NCBI RefSeq assembly: GCF_024763615.1
Contig: NC_077225.1
Location: 372,001 to 436,000 of the forward strand
From: Phlebotomus papatasi
Taxonomy: Eukaryota; Arthropoda; Insecta; Diptera; Psychodidae
Reading direction: 5' to 3'
Length of the DNA: 64,000 nucleotides
Shown: positions 43,690 through 54,807 of the stretch, piece by piece
Numbering within the stretch: the stretch's first letter is position 1
How the letters are laid out: the number at the start of each line of letters is the position of its first letter
The notes under the pieces: model-generated
Told to the model about the DNA's origin: nothing
Seen by the model: the letters and a program-made list of their open reading frames with translations, nothing else
Database searches by the model: none
Position numbers and translations under genes: made by a program

Positions 43690-44887
43690 ATAAGCCGGTT
43701 AGGATTATCTGTCCCTTTTCAGACGGGTTTTTCTTGGGGAAAAATTGGTGGGACTGAGCAGGTTACACATTTTTTGCCTTTGCTCTGTCCCAAAAAGTAA
43801 GTTAAGTATGAATTATTTATTCAATTTGCTCTATTTTGTTTATAAAACGGGTAATATTTTTTGTGCAACTTCATATATTGAAACACTGAAAAACATCGCT
43901 TACAAATATCAGTGGTTGACACATCACAAACATGTCAGTTGTCAAAGAAAATGGCGTCAGTGCGGTGGCGTCTTTCTTTTGTCTGTGCAATTTGTCGCAG
44001 AAAAATAAAGAAATGGGCACAATTTCTCCACCAAAAGTTGTTTGGAGATGCCCTACGTTCGTGAAGTGCGTTAGAAGTGATAGTGATGGTGTGAAAGGGA
44101 TGTTGGTGTTCAGTGAAAAGTGAACGACATCCCTTGACTCATGTGGCTGTTGAGGGGGAAACGGGACAAATTCATCAAAAAGCTCCCGTCTGAAGCTGGA
44201 TTGAGTTCACCGGATCCTGCGTCATCTTGATCGCCAGAAATCTCCAGGATAAATTGTGTTGTGTTCTCATCTTGTAACTGGTGCCAAGACACATCAGAAA
44301 CTGCAAGTGTGCAGGTGAAACTGCTTCTCCAGGAAGGAATTTTGTCAGTAAGGTACTCTGTCCTTATCTCTGCCCTCTCTGTCTGGTTCTCTAGGGAATT
44401 TCTTGACCCTCTTTTAAAGTCATGTAACAAGCATATCACATGTACCCTCAGAGCCCAGGTTTTTGGGCCGAGGCTGGGAAGAATAGTTCCCGGAAAGCTC
44501 AAAGTGAGGTTATGTTAACTAAAGTGTATTTTAATGAATTTAGCTCGGATACCGGACCTTATAATCTACTACAAGGAAGACACCCTGGTACAGGAGGTAA
44601 GCTGCTGAGAGCTCAAAGTGGTGTGATCTCATCTAGATGCGACAAGATGCCACACGAGAGAGGATGATTGCAGATCTGCATTCCCCGTCAGGGATCGTCA
44701 ACGAGATTACAATCATCAAATTTCAGCGTGAGGCAGTTAATTGAGGCAACCATTGTTGGAGTGGCAGTCGAAGATGCTTTCCTGACCACTTCCGGAAGGA
44801 GATAAATAAAGTCACGGATGGTTGGGATGATGGTCTGGATTCAGATGGTTCAGATGGTTCAAGTGAGTTTAATGTAAAATTTTATTT
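43690..44887. other. Unassigned sequence
   Basis: Less AT-rich than its neighbours. Short open frames exist on both strands (for example 44110-44502 minus, 43932-44123 plus), but none has a recognisable domain or clear start and end signals. A GTGAGT follows GGTTCAA at 44870, so an exon cannot be excluded. I assign no gene. Confidence 0.4.
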
Positions 44888-45247
44888 AATTTTTTCATGA
44901 CAGGCTTCTGATTTTACTAAAGATTTTTTTCTCAAAATTCTCATTCTCAAAAATTTTGGTTTTTACTATTGATCAGTAACATTGAGTACTATATTCCCTA
45001 AAAAAAAAGAGCTTTCCCTTTTGTGTTTAACTTTTCTTCAATAATTAAAATTTTACCACATTTTTAAAATCAAATAGCATCAATTGAACTCGAAATTTAA
45101 GTTCAACATTTTCGGGAATATAATACTCCCTAAAACTTGTGAACAGTTAAATAAAATCATTTTTTTTAATTCGCATTTACGATTTTCTTATTTTTACATA
45201 AAAATGTCTTCTATTGACAAAAAAAACTTCTAATCATATTTAACTCA

Positions 45248-45472
45248 AGTAGGGGAAAGTACTCTCCCTTCGAACGTTCATGCCTTCGAATAATATGAAT
45301 TTTCTTTTAATTTTCCTAAGACACCTACACAATTCTATTAAATATATTAGTTAGCTTATTATTAATTATTTGTAATTACGTGATAATTATGTGTAAATCT
45401 CTAAGGAAACATAAAATTAACTCACATGATTCGAAGGCATGAACGTTTGAAAGGAGAGTACTTTCCCCTACT
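45248..45472. mobile_element. 225-bp MITE with GTAGGGGAAAGTAC ends
   Basis: Terminal inverted repeats of about 44 bp begin AGTAGGGGAAAGTACTC and continue through CGTTCATGCCTTCGAA, with only two or three mismatches. It forms the centre of the larger foldback but is better conserved than the surrounding arms, so it may be a separate later insertion. Possible TA-flanked, mariner-like family; unproven. Confidence 0.65.
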
Positions 45473-45779
45473 ATAAGTGTGTTTTGTTTTGTCTTTCCAG
45501 TTTTAGAAAAAATCAATTAAAAAAATTTAAAAAAATGAAATCCAAGTTTCAAAGATCGACACGTTAACACATGTGTCAAATGATTCTTAAAGTTGTATTT
45601 TTGTCAATAAGACACATTTTTATTTAAAAATAAAACTCAAATGCAAGTTCAAGAAATTTTGATTTTTTAACTGTTCATAAGTTTTAAAGAATACTCTATT
45701 CTCTGAAAAACTGAACTTCCAATTTTGTGTTAAACTGGTGTTATTTAATTTTTGAAAATGTCGTAAAATTTTAATTATT

Positions 45780-47536
45780 CTACAGGATGGCAAACAAAAC
45801 TTTCTGGCAGACGGTCCGAAGACTCCGAGGGAAGAAGAGCAATTCCATCCAAGGAGTAACATCTAAGGATGGGAATCTTCTGACTAAAGAGGAAGAGGTT
45901 TTAAGTCGCTGGAAAGAGTACTTCTCGGAATTGCTCAATCCTCAGCAAGGCACTGATGGTGACGTACCCACAAGTAAAGGCAGGGAAGAAAGTAGTCCTT
46001 CAGAGAGTGAAGTCCTGTATGCAATTAGTAAATTGAAGGATGGAAAAGCTGCAGGAATTGACGAAATACGTCCCGAAATGCTAAATCTCATGGGTATAGC
46101 GGATGCCAATTGGCTCACGCGTGTCATTAAGGTTGCTTGGCAAAATGGGAGAGCACCGAAGGACTGGCAAGTTGGGGTCATTATACCCATATTCAAGGAG
46201 GGAATCAAGAAAGATTGCTCCAATTATAGGGGAATTTCCCTTCTGAGTTTGCCTGGCAAAGTGTATGCCAAAGTCCTTGAGAGAAGATGCCGAGAAATAG
46301 TCGAACCCAGACTGGGTGAGGAACAATGCGGCTTCAGACCTGGTAGAAACACCACGGATCAGCTTTTTACCCTGAGGATGATTGTCGAAAAGGCTTGGGA
46401 GTATGCAATTCCACTCTATGCTTGTTTCATAGATTTGGAAAAAGCATATGACCGACTACCGAGAGAACAACTTTGGGATGTACTGCACGAGTACGGACTG
46501 GATGAGGAATTGGTGGGAGCTATCCAGTCATTGTACAGAGACTGTAGTAGCTGTGTTCGTGTAAACGGATCCAAGTCGGAAGGTTTTGAGGTGAGTGTTG
46601 GACTGCGCCAGGGGTGTGTTCTATCATCATTGTTGTTCATAATATATATGGACAAGATTATGGAACGCAGTCTGTGGCAGAATGCGATTCGTATTGGGGA
46701 TTTCAGGGTGAGCCATCTCCTCTTTGCAGATGATTTGGTTCTTTTTGGATCTTCCGAAGAAAAGCTTCAGCGCACACTTGACCGATTTGTAAATGTTTGT
46801 GCCGAAACAGGTATGAAGGTGAACGACAAAAAGTCGGAGGTAATGGTGATTTCCCGAGAATCTGTGGGATGCACTCTACATGTTAGTGGAGCCTCATTGA
46901 CACAGGTGAAGAAGTTCAAGTATCTCGGGGTGTTATTCACGAGTGATGGTAGGATGGAGGCAGAACTCTCGTCGCGAATCGGTCAGGCTTCTGCAGTTAT
47001 GAGGGAGCTTGGCAGAAGCGTGTTGAGGAAGGCCGAGCTTAGTCGATCGGCTAAATTATCGGTTTTCAAAGCTGTGTTCATTCCTATTCTCACCTATTGT
47101 CATGAGATTTGGGTAATGACCGAAGGGGTAAGATCGCGAGTACAAGCTGCCGAAACGAGGTACTTTCGAGCGGTTAAGGGAATCACTCGTAGAGATCGAG
47201 TGAGGAATGTGGCCGTTCGTGAGGAACTAAGAATCGAGGAGCTGCTTCTTCGGGTCGAGAGATCACAACTTCGATGGTATGGACATGTTCAACGCATGAA
47301 TGAAGAAAGATTCCCCAGAAAAGCTATGCAAGCCATTGTGAGGGGACCTCGACCTCGAGGCAGGCCTAGGACAAGGTGGCTGAATCAAATTCAGAATCTT
47401 GCATGGGAGCGCCTTGGGATCGAACTCGAACATCTTCCTGAAGTGGCGGAGGACCGACAGGCGTGGGCTGCTAGATTGGATGTCATGGGCCCGCGACCCC
47501 AATAGGGATAAGCGGCTGAAAATGAATGAATGAATG
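45780..47536 (+). mobile_element. 5'-truncated LINE (non-LTR retrotransposon)
   Basis: A reverse-transcriptase-coding fragment is flanked by the 13-bp direct repeat AATTTTAATTATT at 45767-45779 and 47537-47549. It ends in a (GAAT)n tail at about 47520-47536. These are hallmarks of target-primed reverse transcription. The endonuclease half is absent: truncation falls just before the reverse transcriptase. Confidence 0.88.
45787..47505 (+). CDS. LINE reverse transcriptase fragment, 572 aa, frame intact
   Basis: Starts at an ATG seven bases after the truncation point and runs to TAG. The reverse-transcriptase blocks are complete: LKDGKAAGIDEI (~90), GVIIPIFKEG and NYRGISLLS (~140-160), EQCGFRPGRNTTDQL (~180), YACFIDLEKAYDR (~215), VGLRQGCVLSSLLF (~275) and catalytic LLFADDLVLF (~313). 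The C-terminal part has LRWYGHVQRM and PRGRPRTRW, common in several LINE clades. The clade is uncertain (RTE-, L2- or CR1-like). The endonuclease is missing, so it cannot be autonomous. The frame has no lesions, so the insertion is probably young. Confidence 0.85.
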   Translation: MANKTFWQTVRRLRGKKSNSIQGVTSKDGNLLTKEEEVLSRWKEYFSELLNPQQGTDGDVPTSKGREESSPSESEVLYAISKLKDGKAAGIDEIRPEMLNLMGIADANWLTRVIKVAWQNGRAPKDWQVGVIIPIFKEGIKKDCSNYRGISLLSLPGKVYAKVLERRCREIVEPRLGEEQCGFRPGRNTTDQLFTLRMIVEKAWEYAIPLYACFIDLEKAYDRLPREQLWDVLHEYGLDEELVGAIQSLYRDCSSCVRVNGSKSEGFEVSVGLRQGCVLSSLLFIIYMDKIMERSLWQNAIRIGDFRVSHLLFADDLVLFGSSEEKLQRTLDRFVNVCAETGMKVNDKKSEVMVISRESVGCTLHVSGASLTQVKKFKYLGVLFTSDGRMEAELSSRIGQASAVMRELGRSVLRKAELSRSAKLSVFKAVFIPILTYCHEIWVMTEGVRSRVQAAETRYFRAVKGITRRDRVRNVAVREELRIEELLLRVERSQLRWYGHVQRMNEERFPRKAMQAIVRGPRPRGRPRTRWLNQIQNLAWERLGIELEHLPEVAEDRQAWAARLDVMGPRPQ

Positions 47537-47701
47537 AATTTTAATTATTTAAAAAAAGTTAGACGCAAAAATGGAACTTCCCCTTTTTAGGGCATATAGT
47601 ACTCAATGTTACTGATCAACAGTAAAAAATTAAAATTTTTAAAAATGGGAATTTTCGGAAAAAAAATTTTTAAAAAATCAGAACCCTGTCATGAAAAAAT
47701 T

Positions 47702-48115
47702 GAACTATGAAATAAAATAAAGTTAGAAAAAATTTCAACCCCTTTTCCGGAGTAGAGTGCTTTAAAGTTTTCGTCGACGCCATTTTTTGACACCCTGTAT
47801 CTGAGGCCAAGAATATTTTTGGCAAAGAGAAAAAAATATATGCATTTTAATATGTAAATAAAAAAAGCATTTAAAACCATGATGGAGCAATTTTCATTTT
47901 TCCCTTCTGAATTAATATTAGATCTGTCTGAATTGAGATTTTATTTTCAAAACGTGTAAATTTTGTACACAATTCTAACCTTTTTTGAAGCCGTGCGAAT
48001 TTTATACACCGTCTTTGGATTTTTTCTAGCCATTTTTTTTACTAAGGCTGCGTTAGTTTTATAACTAACCTAAACTGTACTCGATTTTTTTTTTGGAAAA
48101 AAAACAAATGGTCAA
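47702..48115. other. Unassigned AT-rich sequence
   Basis: No gene seen. The stretch TTTTGAAGCCGTGCGAATTT near 47983 resembles TTTTTGAAGACCTGTGAATT near 55452 on the far side of the minisatellite, so the flanks may be an older direct duplication. Confidence 0.4.
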
Positions 48116-48879
48116 TAAAAAGTCAAAAGTGGTCAGCAGAAAATTAAATTTGATCAGCAAATAATTCGAAATAATCAGTAAAAATTTTCAATTTTGTCAG
48201 TAAAAAGTAAAACTTTGTCAGTAAGAAGTTAAATTTGGTCAGTAAAAACTTTGAATTGATCAATAGATATATTCGAGTTGATCAGTAAAAAATTAAAAAT
48301 TAATCAGCAAAAAATTAAAAATGGTCAGTAAAAAAATATGGCCAGTAAAAATATTAATAATGAACAGTAAAAATATTCGAGCTAACAGTAAAAAATTAAA
48401 AATTAGCAATAAAAAATAAAAAGTGGTCAGCAAAAAATTAAAAATTATCATTAGAAATATTCGCATTGATCAGTGAAATATTAAAAAGTGGAGAGCAAAA
48501 CATTAAAAAGGAGCAGTAAAAAATTGAAAGTGGTCAGTAAAAAATTAAGTGGTCAGTAGAAAATAGAAATTGGTCAGTAAAAAATTAAAAGTACTCAGTA
48601 AAAAATAAAAATTGGTCTGTAAAAAATTAAAAGTAGTCAGTAAAAAATTATGTGGTCAGTAGAAAATAGAAATTGGTCAGTAAAAATCAAAAACGAGCAG
48701 TAGAAAATAAAAAGTGGTCAGCAAAAATTAAAAGTGGTCAGTAAAATAATAAAAATTGGTCAGTAAAAATTAAAAGTGAACAGTAAAAAATTAAATGTGT
48801 TCAGTAAAAATTAAGTGTTCAGAAAAAAATTAAATCAGCAAAAAATAAAATGCGGTCAGTAAAAAGTAAAAAGTGGTCA
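48116..48879 (+). repeat. ~21-bp minisatellite GGTCAGTAAAAAATTAAAAA, left part
   Basis: Over 30 degenerate units with period 20-24 bp and core GGTCAGTAAAAA, with variants GAGCAGTAAAA and TTCAGTAAAA. The array is split at 48880 by BEL-4. The last five bases before it, GGTCA (48875-48879), are the target-site copy. Confidence 0.93.
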
Positions 48880-49551
48880 TGAGCATGAAGTATGCTAACT
48901 AACCTTTTAAATATTCAGGAAATAAATGAAAAGTTAAAACCCTCTATCGCTGGCTTGGCATATGGTATCTTTTACCTTTGAAATATATGCAGAAAAAAGA
49001 ACAAAATTAGATGGACAATTCCAGGGCTTGAGAAATGGTACTCGTTACCTATGATATAAAGAAAACCCCAATTAGATTAGAAAAAATGCCGTTGTCTGGT
49101 GAGAAGGAACAAAAATTTTGTTCCTTCTAAAATTCCTTGAAGATGCTGAATCTCTTCGATGAAGCGTGGAGGGTGCTCTGGTGTCACCAAATCTTCCGGA
49201 TGGATGATAATGTGGCGAGATAAATGAAACACCAATTCTTTCACTTTAGTTCATAATTTATTTTCAAACTTCTCCTTGCCTACTTCACAATAATTCTTTT
49301 TATTTCACAAAAAATGTTTTTTTATAAATTCTACCACCGATTAACTTGATAAATTTAGATAAAATTCTCGTGATGGAAAAAAGACGTGTCACTTGCTCTG
49401 ACTGAGAAAAACTAACTGTAACTAGCGGATTAACATCCGGAAAAAAGAGAGGGAATATTCCCCATAAAAAATTGACAGTATGCATCATGGGAATTGATGT
49501 CCCAAAATTAGGGTTTAAAATTTTCATATTTTTCGATAAGTGCCTAAGACA
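48880..49551 (-). repeat. BEL-4 3' LTR
   Basis: On the minus strand it begins TGTCTTAGGCACTTATCG at 49551, preceded by a purine-rich ACCGGGGAGCA tract, and ends TTCATGCTCA at 48880. Its partner is 54138-54807. Confidence 0.92.
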
Positions 49552-49577
49552 TGCTCCCCGGTTGGTTCTAATCTATT

Positions 49578-50138
49578 TTACGATTGATTGGAAGCAAGAA
49601 CTTTATCATCTACAAATAGTCTTGCTATTTTTGTTATGGGACGAGTATAAAGGCCCTTAGATGTTTTAACTGCAATTACTCTCACGCGCCCATCTCTCCC
49701 CGGGTGAATTTCTGATACCTGACCTAAAACCCATTTGTTGCCTAGTTGAGCTTCATCCAAAACAAGAACTACTTCTCCTAGATTTAAATTGGGTTAATCC
49801 ACCCTCCACTTAGATCTCTGCTGAAGCGTGTTTAAATAAAGAAAGTGGAACTTCTTAGTGAAATGCTGAACTCTTTGCTGGCAACGTTGCCAAAGGTTTA
49901 AACGATTTTCTGGGATTTCCGTTAGGTCAGGATCGGGAGGAAAATTCCCTGGGACGCCTGTCAAGAAATGACCAGGTGTCAAAAATTCCCTTTCATTGGG
50001 GTCATCGGTCATTAGAGAAATGGGCCCACTATTTAAAATTGATTCTGTTTGACATAGGATTGTCGAAAGCTCCTCAAACGTGAGGTTCGCATTTTGAGTG
50101 ACTCGCGAAAGATAATATTTTACTGCTTTTACACAAGC
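49578..50138 (-). pseudogene. BEL-4 pol C-terminus (DUF5641)
   Basis: After the stop in the integrase, coding similarity continues in the same frame: NLTFEELSTILCQ, then DDPNEREFLTPGHFLTG, then LWQRCQQRVQHF and LNTLQQRSKW. It then shifts to a second frame with LGNKWVLGQVSEIHPG and TSKGLYTRPITKIARL. These are the DUF5641 region found after BEL/Pao integrase. At least one stop or shift lies near 49790. Confidence 0.8.
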
Positions 50139-50447
50139 TTACCACAAGCCACCGTGGTGAGGAGCTCTAGCTGGTATGAAATGCCAAGTTGTGCCACAAT
50201 CCACAGTTCCTTCCTTAATCTCCTTCTGCATCTGTTCCTGTCTAAGAAGTTTGGATAATTCTCGCGATGCTCTCTCGAACGTGGTGCCGCAGTCTGAATA
50301 CATGTGACTCGGTGTATTTCTCCTCGCCGCAAACCGTCGAAAGGCTGCTAGAAATGCTTCTGTAGTCAAGCTTGATACAAATTCCAGATGTGCAGCTTTC
50401 GTAGCCATGCAAACGAAAACTGCTATATAGCCTTTCATTTGCCCCAA
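50139..50447 (-). pseudogene. BEL-4 integrase core
   Basis: 102 codons with GYIAVFVCMATKAAHLEF, then MYSDCGTTFERAS, which keeps the second catalytic Asp in an altered NGTNF box, and finally HHGGLW. The next codon, where the catalytic Glu of GGLWEAAVK should be, is TAA (50139-50141). A frameshift near 50450 separates this from the upstream part. Confidence 0.85.
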
Positions 50448-52423
50448 TTTCCTTGCAGTAGATCCTCTTTGAACTGAGGAACTGCGTAATCCACGCCTGT
50501 GGATTGGAATGGGCGATACAGAGTGACACGCTGGGATGGCAAGTTGCCCATGAGCTGCTGAAGTGGACGAGGTTTAGCACGAGTGCATCGCAAACAATTA
50601 TGGACAATTCTTCGTATGATGTTTCGAGCAGAAAGTGGCCAGTACCTTTGCCTCAATGTTGCGAGCAGTACTGTTGGAGAAGCATGGAGGTTGTGATGAT
50701 GCTCGTGAGCAATTATGCGTTTCGTAAGTACAGATTTGGGTAGTAAAAGAGGATGTTTCGACTGGTAAGAGATAGTAGCTTCTTCTAGGCGACCACCTAC
50801 TCTTATGAGACCGTCTGAATCTACGAATGGGGCAAGAGCTAGCAAATGTTTCCATTTTGGAAGCGTGATGGTTCCTTGCTTTCGCAAGTTATCTGCAAGA
50901 CCAGGAAAATTCTCCTGCTGATCCATGTAGATTAGTTTGTTCAACGCCTCCTCCATCTCAATTGGTGTAATGATAATATCCTCTTTTAAACCACGTGGAA
51001 GATAGAATCGACGACCGTAAGCAATAATTCTCTGAATTTTTGTCAACGAAGAGTAGCGAGAAAGAAGTTTGGAGAGAATTGACTGTTCCATTTCGGCCTC
51101 TTGATCAATTGTCTCGAGCATAATGGTGGAAGATGGTTCGGAAGATGGTCCTGGTGGTGGAAACTCTGGTGGCCAAGCAGACCTAGACTTTGTCAACCAA
51201 GATGGTCCATGCCACCATAGATCCAAATCTTGAAGCTGCTGCGGTGTTACGCCTCTAGAGATGATGTCTGCTGGATTGCAATGCGTCGGGACATATCTCC
51301 ATTGAGTACGATCGGAAAGCATTTGGATCCTCCGAACTCGATTGCTGACGAAGATTTTGTAATGGTCAGGAGATCCTTGAAGCCAGTACAAGACAATGGT
51401 AGAATCGCACCAATAATAAATCGCATCGGGTTTGTAATGTTCTTTGACTTTGGACGCCAATTCGGCTGCCAAATGCGCTCCCCGGAGTTCCAATTTTCGA
51501 ATAGTGGATTCTTTGAGTGGTGCAATCCCAGATTTCGATGTCAAAAGATGTGAACAGACATCTCCCTCAAGTGTTCTCGTGACGAGATAAATACAGACTC
51601 CGTACGCCCGCTGACTAGCGTCAGAAAAAACATGAAGTTCCATTGAAGATGGAGTATGCGAATTAGAGACCCAACGTGGGATCAGAATCTCACCCAAGTG
51701 TTGAAGATTGATAACATAATTTGTCCATCTCCGAATTAAATCGTCAGGTAAAGCACTGTCCCATTCACATTTTGTTTTATGGGCATCTTGAAGAATGAGC
51801 TTTGCCTCAATAATGACGAGACCCACCGATCCCAAAGGGTCAAATAATTTTGCAATGGCTGACATCACCTTTCGTTTTGAATCGCATGCCTCATCAACAG
51901 AAATAGGTTGACGAAAGAAAAAATAATCTGACTTAGCATTCCAAGTAATGCCCAATGCACTTGTCGTCTCATCACTAATCTGAATGATATTGGATTCATC
52001 GGCTGAAGCTGGTTGCAAATCACGACGATTGGTAGCCCACTTTGTGAGGGGAAATCCTGCACTATCCAACACCTTGATAAGCTGAGATTGAATGATGCGC
52101 CCTTCTTCAAGAGACTTTACGGAGATGAGACAATCGTCAACGTAAAATGTAGTTTTGAGTGCTTCTGAAGCGAGTGGATATGAATCCTTTGTTTCATTGG
52201 CTAATTGAAGAAGTGTTCTTGTTGCCAAGAATGGTGACGAAGCCACTCCAAAACAAACTCGTTTAATGCGAAAATCTTGAATAGGTGTTGACTTATTTTC
52301 TCGCCAAACAAACCTCTGAAAGTCTGAATGGGAGGGATGAAGCAAGATTTGCAAATACATTTTATTTATGTCAGCGGTCATTGCGTACGCATGCTTTCGG
52401 AAATTCAGTAAAATAGTGGCCAA
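50435..52423 (-). pseudogene. BEL-4 reverse transcriptase, RNase H and integrase N-terminus
   Basis: 662 open codons. It starts inside the reverse transcriptase (MTADINKMYLQ) and has FGVASSPFLATR and FYVDDCLISV (~100). RNase H has HVFSDAS, YYWCDSTIV and NPADIISRG, all conserved. An integrase zinc segment runs from HEHHHNLHASP to CLRCTRAKP, followed by the first catalytic Asp in TGVDYA. The frame is lost at QFKEDLLQ near 50460. The upstream part is in the same frame but separated by TAG (52451-52453) and TAA (52604-52606). Confidence 0.88.
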
Positions 52424-53434
52424 GTCAAGCTGTACGACTGGTCCAATACGCTAGATATCATTTAGACTGAATCCCGAAGAAGATTTTGCACTGGCATTGT
52501 ACACAATCCTTAGTTTGGTCGAGACAGAAGACTCTTTTACAACACCATGGTGAGGCATATAGAAAACAGGACTCTTGGGGTCACCATGGACAGTTTCAAT
52601 CCATTATTGTTTATGCAACTGATCACGAATGATCTCGGAATATGCTTCCCTTAATATAGGATTTTTATCAAATTTGCGCTCCAAAGCAAGAAATTGGCGA
52701 ATAGCGAGAGGCCTGGACTCTCCCAGGATGCGTGGGTCTTCTCGAAAGGGAAGTTGAACAATAAACCTTCCATCAACATCGCGCTTATATGTGGAGACAA
52801 AATGACGTTCGGCAGCAATTTCGTCTTCTGTATAGTTCACATTCTCAGATAGGTCTTCCGCTTCCCAAAATTTATGTAAAGACTCATCCAAAGAAATAGC
52901 AGAAAATGCAAGGCCATCAGGAGGTGGAATGGGCTCTTGTTCCCCCACAACAACGTAGCCAAATACTGTATCTTTCAGGTGTGGCAACCCTGGGCCTAAC
53001 TCGATGCTATCATTCAACCAACTAGCCCAGTAATGGTTACCACAAAGAAGCATATCAACAGGTCTAGATACAGCCCAATGGGGGTCAGCAAGAGCGACAT
53101 CCTGAGGAATGTGAATATTAGAATCGTCGACCGGCCAACTAGGTATGCTTCCGGTGACTTGAGGCAAGATGAAGCATTTCGAATTAAATCGAATTGAAGA
53201 TGTTCTGGACAGAATTGTCACGTATGTGAATGCATTGGAGCGTGATCGAGAAGCATTCACGCCACAAATTGATAATCGAGAAGGGAACGTTGGTAGACCT
53301 AAGCGTGCAGCCATATTGGAACTAACGACATTCACCGTAGCTCCACCATCAAGCAATATTCTGCAGGGAATCATCTGTCCGGAGTCCGTGAGAACATTAA
53401 CCACAGCGGTCGCAAGAAAGACTCGGGGAAGCAT
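52424..53434 (-). pseudogene. BEL-4 protease and reverse-transcriptase N-terminus
   Basis: From ATG 53434 to TAA 52604 there are 276 codons; the same frame continues to 52424 with one more stop (TAG near 52451). The protease region has LLDGGATVNVVSS, with the catalytic Asp kept, and DMLLCGNHYW. Next come the linker HFVSTYKRDVDGRFIVQLPF and ALERKFDKNP. Beyond the stop, YMPHHGVVKE and LRIVYNASA belong to the reverse-transcriptase start. The frame is open upstream of 53434 for about 30 more codons. Confidence 0.85.
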
Positions 53435-53444
53435 ATCAGTGTGG

Positions 53445-53951
53445 TCAGTTACGAAAGAGCAAGTATTGACAATCGACCCTGAGTTGGTGGGAGCTGGTGG
53501 AGGAATAGGGTTTTCGTGAGAAGTAGGAGGTTTCCCATTCGATGTATCTGAGCTTTTTATGAGTAGGGTGATTATGGGAAATAGATTGGATTTGACTTGC
53601 CGAGTTGTTGAAGGTCCCCATAAGCATCTCCATTTGCTGCTGGTGCCGTTCCTCTGATCGTCTCATGAATGTGAGAAAGTAGCGAGTGAAGTCACCTTGA
53701 GCTGAGGGTCCTGCTTTAGTGTCCTCACTATCACTAGATGAAGAGTTAGGAGCATCATGAATGAAGGCTTCGATGCGTTCGATCAGATCATCACAACGTT
53801 GCAAAAATTGCTCCTTGCTGACTGTCTCTGCTTGCTTCTTCACGTCGCTGACCTGCTGCTCGATGATGGTGTCCTGTACACCGATGTATTTCTCTCTCAT
53901 GGACGTCACTAGGCTAAGCTGAGTCCTCAAGTTGGTCACATAGCTTGGCAA
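53445..53951 (-). pseudogene. BEL-4 gag N-terminal remnant
   Basis: 168 codons beginning MPSYVTNLRTQL with a long charged, coiled-coil-like stretch (RERYIGV-type to FLQRCDDLIERIEAF) and a Ser-rich acidic spacer. The gag core and CCHC knuckles that should follow are missing: the sequence jumps to the pre-protease region through a frameshift near 53560. This points to an internal deletion. Confidence 0.7.
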
Positions 53952-54137
53952 ACTCCTCTCTTCCTCAGAATACCCGTCAATGTAGTTCTCTGCACGAGTG
54001 GCCAGATGGCAGAGATGATACCTCCTCTAATCTTCGCATGCATAGTTGAAGTTTGAGATCAATGCTTGAAGTCGTAAAAGCCTCACAAATGGACTGTATG
54101 TTACTGTGTTCTTCGAAGAGGCCTCGTAGGGCCAAAA

Positions 54138-54807
54138 TGAGCATGAAGTATGCTAACTAACCTTTGAAATATTCAGGAAATAAATGAAAAGTTAAAACCC
54201 TCTATCGCTGGCTTGGCATATGGTATCTTTTACCTTTGAAATATATGCAGAAAAAAGAACAAAATTAGATGGACAATTCCAGGGCTTGAGAAATGGTACT
54301 CGTTACCTATGATATAAAGAAAATCCCAATTAGATTAGAAAAAATGCCGTTGTCTGGTGAGAAGGAACAAAAATTTTGTTCCTTCTAAAATTCCTTGAAG
54401 ATGCTGAATCTCTTCGATGAAGCGTGGAGGGTGCTCTGGTGTCACCAAATCTTCCGGATGGATGATAATGTGGCGAGATAAATGAAACACCAATTCTTTC
54501 ACTTTAGTTCACAATTTATTTTCAAACTTCTCCTTGCCTACTTCACAATAATTCTTTTTATTTCACAAAAAATGTTTTTTATAAATTCTACCACCGATTA
54601 ACTTGTTAATTTAGATAAAATTCTCGTGATGGAAAAAAGACGTGCCACTTGCTCTGACTGAGAAAAACTAACTGTAACTAGCGGATTAACATCCGTAAAA
54701 AAGAGAGGGAATAATTCCTGTAAAAAATTGACAATATGCATCATGGGAATTGATGTCCCAAAATTAGGGTTTGAAATTTTCATATTTTTCGATAAGTGCC
54801 TCAGACA
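54138..54807 (-). repeat. BEL-4 5' LTR
   Basis: Partner of 48880-49551. On the minus strand it starts TGTCTGAGGCACTTATCG. The following bases TTTTGGCCCTACGAGG are the likely primer site. I do not recognise the tRNA; it differs from the tRNA-Tyr sites of the other elements. Confidence 0.9.

Larger units (their letters stand above)
44888..47701. mobile_element. Foldback element (long imperfect palindrome), interrupted by LINE
   Basis: AATTTTTTCATGACAGG at 44888 is mirrored by CCTGTCATGAAAAAATT ending at 47701. Similarity continues inward on both sides through ATCAGTAACATTGAGTACTATAT and AACTGTTCA-AAGTTTTA words. Without the LINE it is about 1.06 kb with arms of about 480 bp, clearly diverged from each other. 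No coding capacity. Confidence 0.8.
48880..54807 (-). mobile_element. BEL-4: degenerate BEL/Pao element in minisatellite
   Basis: 5928 bp on the minus strand, with LTRs at 48880-49551 (672 bp) and 54138-54807 (670 bp) and duplication GGTCA at 48875-48879 and 54808-54812. About 15 differences and small indels separate the LTRs, roughly 2 percent, so it is older than BEL-1 and BEL-2. The pol frame has several nonsense codons and frameshifts. The gag core and zinc knuckles are deleted. Confidence 0.94.

Noticed and set aside
44110..44502. 130-codon minus-strand frame in 43.7-44.9 kb
   Set aside because: Overlaps plus-strand frames of similar quality, has no domain and no splice evidence I can verify.
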